A DNA stretch of 64,000 nt from Sphingobium indicum BiD32 (lineage in GTDB: Bacteria > Pseudomonadota > Alphaproteobacteria > Sphingomonadales > Sphingomonadaceae), in assembly GCF_000382885.1 (NCBI RefSeq), contig NZ_CAVK010000039.1, positions 1 to 64,000 on the forward strand, in the 5' to 3' direction. The position numbers and the translations under genes are program-made. Below the pieces are notes generated by a model that was not told the origin of the DNA, did no database searches, and worked only from the letters and a program-made list of their open reading frames with translations. Each line of letters opens with the position of its first letter. Positions within the stretch are counted from its first letter, which is position 1. Positions 59,362 to 64,000 of this stretch are shown here, piece by piece.

Positions 59362-60876
59362 ATGACGCGGGTGGCTGCACTGTTGGTGGCGCTGATGCTA
59401 AGCGCCGGGCCGGTCATGGCGCGGACGCCCGCCGCCCCTGTGTCCAACGAAGCGCGCACCGCCGCCTATCTGGACCGGATTGCGGGCAGCAGTCCGCGGC
59501 TGCGCATCTTCCTGCAAGCAATGCCCAAAGGCGGCGACCTGCACAATCATGCGGGCGGGGCCAATTTCGCGGAGGATTATCTGCGCTGGGCGGCGGCCGA
59601 TGGCCTGTGCATAACGACCGATACGCATCATATTGTCGATCCGCCCTGCACCGCGCCGGGGCGCGTTTCAGCGGCTGGGCTGGAGAAGGCATATCCTCAT
59701 TATTCGCGCGCGATCGACGCCTTTTCCACGCGCGGGTTCGAGGCGGGCGTGGGTGATCCGACGGTGTCGGGTTATGACCGTTTCTTTGCGACCTTCGATG
59801 CGTTCGGCCCGGCCTATAGCCGCCATGTCGGCGAAGCCATGGCGCTGACCCGGCAGCAGGCGGCGGCGGACCATCTGTCCTATGTTGAACTGGGCAGCGG
59901 CGCGCGCGCGGGCTGGATGCTGGGCATGAAGATGGCCGATGCCGACGCCAGCGATTTGGCCGCGTTATACGCGAAGATTGTGCCACTATTGCCGGACGCC
60001 GTTGCGAGCGCAAAGGTCGACTATGACGGCTATGATGCGCAGGGCGCGGCGATCGACGGGTGCGGGACGGCCAATCCGAAACCCGCCTGCGGCGTGGAAA
60101 TGCGCTATCTCTACACCGCGATCCGCACCAGCCCGCCTGCGCAGGTGTTCGCGCAACTGGCGTTTGGCTTTGCACTGGTCGAGGCCGATCCGCGCTTTGT
60201 CGGCGTCAATATCGCTGCACCGGAGCATGACCCCGTCGCGGTGCGCGATTATGCGCTGCATATGCAGATGATCGCTTTCCTCAAGGCGCGGCATTCCGAG
60301 GTGCAACTGTCGCTTCATGCAGGCGAACTGACGCTGGGCCTGGTTCCATCGCGCGACCTGAACTTTCATATTCGCGATGCGGTGCAGGTTGCCGGCGCGG
60401 GGCGGATCGGCCATGGCATCGACATCGCCTATGAGAGCGATGCACCCGCGCTGCTGGCACGGATGGCGCGCGATCAGGTGGCGGTGGAGATCAACCTGAC
60501 CAGCAATGCCGTCATATTGGGGGTGAAGGGCAGCGATCATCCGCTGTCGCTGTATCGGGAAGCGGGCGTGCCGGTGGTGTTGTCGACCGACGATGAGGGC
60601 GTGTCGCGCAGTGACATGACCAACGAATATCTCCGCGCCGTCACCGAACAGGGGCTGCGCTACGCGGACCTCAAGCAGATCGTGCGCAACGGGTTGCATT
60701 ACAGTTTCCTGCAAGGCGAGAGTCTGTGGCAGGACAAGCCGGGCGGTGCGCGGGTTGCGGCGTGCATCGTAATGGACGCGCCGGGGTGTAGCGCCTGGCT
60801 GGCGGCAAGTCCCAAGGCGGCGGCGCAAGCCAGGCTGGAGCGCGACCTTCAGGCCTTTGAAGCTATGCCGCGCTGA
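59362..60876 (+). CDS. Secreted adenosine deaminase family protein
   Basis: A 504-residue exported metal-dependent deaminase. The signal peptide is VAALLVALMLSAGPVMA. Metal and catalytic residues follow the ADA order: GGDLHNHAGG, then LSLHAGELT, GHGIDIAY and STDDEGVSRSDMTNEY. Length and secretion match the ADA-related growth factor group (ADGF/CECR1 style) rather than the 340-residue cytoplasmic enzyme. It would turn adenosine to inosine outside the cytoplasm. ATG 59362 follows GGGGGA; a longer frame to 59311 has no ribosome site. Its 3' end overlaps the convergent permease gene by 14 bases. Confidence 0.88.
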   Translation: MTRVAALLVALMLSAGPVMARTPAAPVSNEARTAAYLDRIAGSSPRLRIFLQAMPKGGDLHNHAGGANFAEDYLRWAAADGLCITTDTHHIVDPPCTAPGRVSAAGLEKAYPHYSRAIDAFSTRGFEAGVGDPTVSGYDRFFATFDAFGPAYSRHVGEAMALTRQQAAADHLSYVELGSGARAGWMLGMKMADADASDLAALYAKIVPLLPDAVASAKVDYDGYDAQGAAIDGCGTANPKPACGVEMRYLYTAIRTSPPAQVFAQLAFGFALVEADPRFVGVNIAAPEHDPVAVRDYALHMQMIAFLKARHSEVQLSLHAGELTLGLVPSRDLNFHIRDAVQVAGAGRIGHGIDIAYESDAPALLARMARDQVAVEINLTSNAVILGVKGSDHPLSLYREAGVPVVLSTDDEGVSRSDMTNEYLRAVTEQGLRYADLKQIVRNGLHYSFLQGESLWQDKPGGARVAACIVMDAPGCSAWLAASPKAAAQARLERDLQAFEAMPR

Positions 60877-62203
60877 CCCGGTCGGGCACGGCAAGGTTCA
60901 GGATCACCGCCACCAGTGCAGCAGGCAGGACGCCTGATGTCAGGATGATGCGCAGCGTTCCGGGCAGGTGCGATACGGCGTCCGGCTCCAGTTCAAGCCC
61001 GATGCCGATCGACAGGGCCACGCCGAAGATCAGCATGTTGCGCTGGGTCCATGCGACGCCCGACAGGATCGACAGCGCGGCAGACGCGACCATGCCGAAC
61101 ATCACGATCACCCCGCCGCCCAGTACCTCGATCGGGATGGTGGTGATGAGCGCGCCGATCTTGGGCGCAAAGCCGCACAGGATGAGGAACAGCGCGCCGA
61201 TCGTCACGATATGGCGGCTCATGATACCGGTGATCGCGATCAGCCCGACATTCTGGCTGAAGGAGGTGTTGGGCATCGCGCCGAACATGCCCGCCAGCGC
61301 GGTGCCAAGGCCGTCCGCACTGGTCGCGCCGATGAGTTCGCGATCGGTGGCCGGGCGTCCAGCGCCGCCTTCGCAGATGGCCGACACCGCGCCGATCGAT
61401 TCGATCGCGGAGATAAACCCCATCAGGCAGAAGCCCAGGATCGCCGGGAAGGATACCGCAAAGCCGAAATGGAAGGGCTGCGGCACCATCACCCATCCTG
61501 CTGCCGCGACCGGGGCAAGCGACACCCGCCCCATCGCTGCCGCAACGCCGTAACCCGCTAGCAGCCCCAGCAGCACCGAGGCGGTCGACCATAGCCCGCG
61601 TCCGTAGAAGCTGAGGCCCAGCGTCACGACGACGACGATGCCCGCCAGCATCCAGCTCGTCCCCGCGCCATAGGCGGGCGTGCCCTGCGCCGCGACGCCA
61701 CCGGCAGCATATTGCACCCCGACGCGCATCAGCGACAGGCCGATCATCAGCACGACCAGCCCCGTGACCATCGGCGGCAGGGCGAAGCGGATGCGGCCGA
61801 TGCAGCTGCTGACGCAGGCGTGGAACAGGCCGCCGATAACGGCAGCGGTGGTCAGCTGTGCCATGGCTGCCACCCCCTGCCCCGCGACGATCGGGATCAT
61901 CACCGGCAGGAAAGCAAAGCTGGTACCCTGCACGATTGGCAGGCGCGCGCCGACCGGACCGAGGCCGATCGTCTGCATCAGCGTGGCGATGCCAGCGAAC
62001 AGCATCGCCATCTGGATCATGTAGATCATGGGCGCTGGGTCTGGCGATCCGAAGCCGAAACCGGCCGCGCCCGCGACGATGATCGCCGGGGTCAGATTGC
62101 TGACGAACATCGCCAGAACGTGCTGGACGCCCAGGGGAATCGCGACGGCCAGGCCGGGGAAATGATCGGGATCGCGGGCTTGCTCCGCCGTCATGGGAGA
62201 CAT
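60863..62203 (-). CDS. Nucleobase:cation symporter-2 (uracil-xanthine/purine permease)
   Basis: A 446-residue NCS2 transporter with about 14 helices. Signatures are QGTSFAFLPVMIP, the SQNVGLIAITG motif (QNxGxxxxT), and FCLMGFISAIESIGAVSAICEG (in short forms). It carries xanthine, uric acid or another purine base into the cell with protons. ATG 62203 overlaps the stop of the deaminase gene by one base (TGATG), so the two are coupled and the base carried is likely the deaminase substrate or product. Confidence 0.9.
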   Translation of the reverse strand: MSPMTAEQARDPDHFPGLAVAIPLGVQHVLAMFVSNLTPAIIVAGAAGFGFGSPDPAPMIYMIQMAMLFAGIATLMQTIGLGPVGARLPIVQGTSFAFLPVMIPIVAGQGVAAMAQLTTAAVIGGLFHACVSSCIGRIRFALPPMVTGLVVLMIGLSLMRVGVQYAAGGVAAQGTPAYGAGTSWMLAGIVVVVTLGLSFYGRGLWSTASVLLGLLAGYGVAAAMGRVSLAPVAAAGWVMVPQPFHFGFAVSFPAILGFCLMGFISAIESIGAVSAICEGGAGRPATDRELIGATSADGLGTALAGMFGAMPNTSFSQNVGLIAITGIMSRHIVTIGALFLILCGFAPKIGALITTIPIEVLGGGVIVMFGMVASAALSILSGVAWTQRNMLIFGVALSIGIGLELEPDAVSHLPGTLRIILTSGVLPAALVAVILNLAVPDRVSAA

Positions 62204-63564
62204 CAGGCGAGACTCATCAGACGGGTGAGCGAGCGCTCGGCGGCTTGCAGGATGGTCGTGCGATCGGCCTGCACCAGTTGCCCGTCGCGCACCACTGCGC
62301 GGCCTTCGACGAACACATTGCGCGCGCCCGTGGGCGGACTGAGGATCAGGCCCGCAACCTTGTCCCACGCGCCCATGGAGGCGAAGTTCATACCGTCCCA
62401 CAGGACGATATCCGCGCGCTTTCCCGCCTCGATCGAGCCGCAGTCGTGGCGGCCCAGCATCTCTGCCCCGCCGCGCGTGGCGATGTACAGCGCGTCACGC
62501 GGATCGAAGGCGGCTGGGCCGCCGATCGCGCGCTGGAGCAGCACTGCCTGCCGCGCTTCCAGCAGCAGGTTGCCGCTGTCGCTGGAGGCCGAGCCATCGA
62601 CGCCAAGGCCGAGCGATACGCCCTGTTCAAACATCGATTTGAGCGGGGCGATGCCGGAGCCAAGGCGGCAATTGGAGCAGGGGCAGTGAGCGATGCCGGT
62701 GCCGGTCCGAGCGAACAGGGCGATTTCGCGGACATCGAGCTGGACACAATGGGCATGCCAGACGTCGGGGCCGACCCAGCCCAGACTTTCGGCATAATCG
62801 CCGGGACGGCAGCCGAAGCGCTCGAGCGAGAAGGCGACGTCGTCAGCATCCTCGGCCAGATGGGTGTGCAGCATCACCCCCTTGTCGCGCGCGAGCAATG
62901 CGGCGTCGCGCATCAGCCCCTGGCTGACCGAAAAGGGCGAACAGGGGGCCACGCCGACGCGGACCATGGCCCCCTCCCCCGCGTCATGGAAACGGTCGAT
63001 CACGCGGATCGTGTCATTCAGAATCGCGCGCTCATCCTCGACCAGATTGTCGGGCGGCAGGCCACCGTCGCTTTCCCCCACGCTCATCGCGCCGCGCGTG
63101 GGATGGAAGCGGATGCCGATGCCCTGCGCGGCGGCGATCGTGTCATCGAGCGTCACGCCATTGGGGAAGAGGTAGAGATGATCGGAGGTCAGGGTGCAGC
63201 CCGACAGCGCCAGTTCGGCAAGGCCAAGCTGGGTCGCGGCGAACACGTCATCGGGCCGATATTGCGCCCAGATCGGATAGAGGCGTTTGAGCCAGTCGAA
63301 CAGCGAGGCGTTGATTGCGCCGGGCAATGATCGGGTCAGCGACTGGTAGAGATGTTGATGGGTGTTGACGAGGCCGGGCGTGACGACACAGCCGCGCGCG
63401 TCAACCACCTCGTCGGCCTCGGCCAGCGAAGAGGCCAGCTCCGCCGTTGTCCCGACCGCCAATATGACCCCATCCCGGAAGGCGACTGCCCCGTCGGCAA
63501 TTTCCCGCCGGGGATCATCCATGCAGACAAGGATGTCGGCGTTGCGGATGACGGTAAGCGCCAT
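62203..63564 (-). CDS. 8-oxoguanine deaminase-like amidohydrolase
   Basis: A 453-residue metal hydrolase of the cytosine deaminase/AtzA group. Motifs are NTHQHLYQSLTRSLPGA with the first metal histidines, LFDWLKRLYPIWA (a mark of the 8-oxoguanine deaminase subgroup), HTHLAED, HAHCVQLD and VDGSASSD with the catalytic aspartate. It converts 8-oxoguanine to uric acid, or acts on a related aminopurine such as guanine or isoguanine. ATG 63564 follows the upstream gene stop by one base. Neighbouring NCS2 permease and purine nucleoside permease support a purine role. Confidence 0.8.
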   Translation of the reverse strand: MALTVIRNADILVCMDDPRREIADGAVAFRDGVILAVGTTAELASSLAEADEVVDARGCVVTPGLVNTHQHLYQSLTRSLPGAINASLFDWLKRLYPIWAQYRPDDVFAATQLGLAELALSGCTLTSDHLYLFPNGVTLDDTIAAAQGIGIRFHPTRGAMSVGESDGGLPPDNLVEDERAILNDTIRVIDRFHDAGEGAMVRVGVAPCSPFSVSQGLMRDAALLARDKGVMLHTHLAEDADDVAFSLERFGCRPGDYAESLGWVGPDVWHAHCVQLDVREIALFARTGTGIAHCPCSNCRLGSGIAPLKSMFEQGVSLGLGVDGSASSDSGNLLLEARQAVLLQRAIGGPAAFDPRDALYIATRGGAEMLGRHDCGSIEAGKRADIVLWDGMNFASMGAWDKVAGLILSPPTGARNVFVEGRAVVRDGQLVQADRTTILQAAERSLTRLMSLA

Positions 63565-63565
63565 G

Positions 63566-64000
63566 CTATTGGGGCACGGTCTTTTCGTAGCGATCCCAAT
63601 GGCTGACCAGTTCGTCCACGACCTTCGATCCGACCAGATAGAGGCTTTCAAGCGCCGCATTCATGCCGGCATAGCCTTCATTTTCGGTCAGCAGATAATG
63701 GGCAGCTGTGTCGCCGGGCGGCGGCATGGTGAAGTTGCTGCCCGCGCGCAGCACCATGAAGCGATCCTTGTCCACCCGGCCGATCTTGTCGAGATAGACG
63801 ATCGATTGATAGGTGCCGGTTTCCTCCATCGCGGAGGTGACGAATTCGCCCTTCCCCTGCGTCCAATAATTGACCCAGTCATTGGCCCAGTCGGTCATCC
63901 GCGCGCCATGCCAGAAGGTCATCGCCGCCAGTTGATCACCCTTCAGCACGAAGGGCGGGCGTTGCGCCATCGGATGGTTGGTGAAGCGGGCGCGTTCCTT
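63566..64000 (-). CDS. Purine nucleoside permease (NUP) family protein, partial
   Basis: The C-terminal 144 residues of a protein that continues past the window edge. The frame is open through ATG 63970 to base 64000 (KERARFTNHP at the edge), so that ATG is internal. AMTFWHGARMTDWANDWVNYW, EETGTYQSIVYL, GSNFTMPPPGDTAAH and KVVDELVSHWDRYEKTVP match the purine nucleoside permease family (shown in short forms), periplasmic proteins related to nucleoside phosphorylases. The stop is followed after one base by the deaminase start, so it heads or precedes this purine operon. Confidence 0.8.
   Translation of the reverse strand, partial: KERARFTNHPMAQRPPFVLKGDQLAAMTFWHGARMTDWANDWVNYWTQGKGEFVTSAMEETGTYQSIVYLDKIGRVDKDRFMVLRAGSNFTMPPPGDTAAHYLLTENEGYAGMNAALESLYLVGSKVVDELVSHWDRYEKTVPQ

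Noticed and set aside
1-64000. CRISPR arrays, tRNA or rRNA genes, insertion sequences, phage or integrative elements
   Set aside because: No regularly spaced repeats, no cloverleaf or rRNA core sequence and no transposase or integrase motif were seen in either strand.

Overview
The window is GC-rich, densely packed DNA from one bacterial chromosome. Two large TonB-dependent receptors, many acyl-CoA catabolic genes, a DUF1592/DUF1552 cytochrome operon and sphingomonad-like gene style suggest an alphaproteobacterium of the Sphingomonadaceae (Sphingobium, Novosphingobium, Sphingomonas or Sphingopyxis type). This is an inference from gene families, not a database match. No rRNA, tRNA, CRISPR array, transposase or integrase was seen.

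Layout. 1-3169: minus-strand beta-oxidation operon (acyl-CoA dehydrogenase, thiolase, HSD10-type SDR, crotonase cut by the window edge) divergent from a TetR regulator. 3887-10619: minus-strand run ALDH, DoxX-like protein, AraC regulator, TonB receptor, alcohol dehydrogenase, divergent from an aromatic-acid-type MFS importer across a two-site operator region. 12044-16350: OprB-like porin divergent from a TPP riboswitch that heads a TonB receptor and TenA (thiamin or pyrimidine salvage). 16612-22142: glpD-glpK, an M3 oligopeptidase and HU.

22312-37333: accessory catabolic region with a KstD-like flavoprotein, a crotonase lacking the usual glutamates, a Gfo/Idh/MocA protein, a stand-alone lipoyl protein, a carboxymuconolactone decarboxylase family protein, an acid phosphatase, DUF1330, three MFS transporters, two SDRs, a DapB-like amine dehydrogenase, a thiolase and a MarR regulator. 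37869-49210: acyl-CoA module with an SDR, two class III CoA-transferases (one apparently circularly permuted), two AMP-forming ligases, an N-terminally extended crotonase, two amidohydrolases, a small Cys-containing protein and an IclR regulator. Together these look like uptake, CoA activation and ring or side-chain breakdown of alicyclic, aromatic or steroid-like acids, but the substrate cannot be read from sequence.

49280-52614: RidA, DadA and alanine racemase divergent from an Lrp/AsnC regulator (D-alanine catabolism). 52711-59064: five-gene minus-strand redox operon (diheme DUF1592 family protein, Tat-exported DUF1552 protein, ankyrin lipoprotein, cytochrome c-prime, cytochrome b561), the best candidate for an undescribed system. 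59362-64000: secreted adenosine deaminase family protein, NCS2 purine permease, 8-oxoguanine deaminase-like enzyme and a purine nucleoside permease cut by the window edge, a purine salvage locus.
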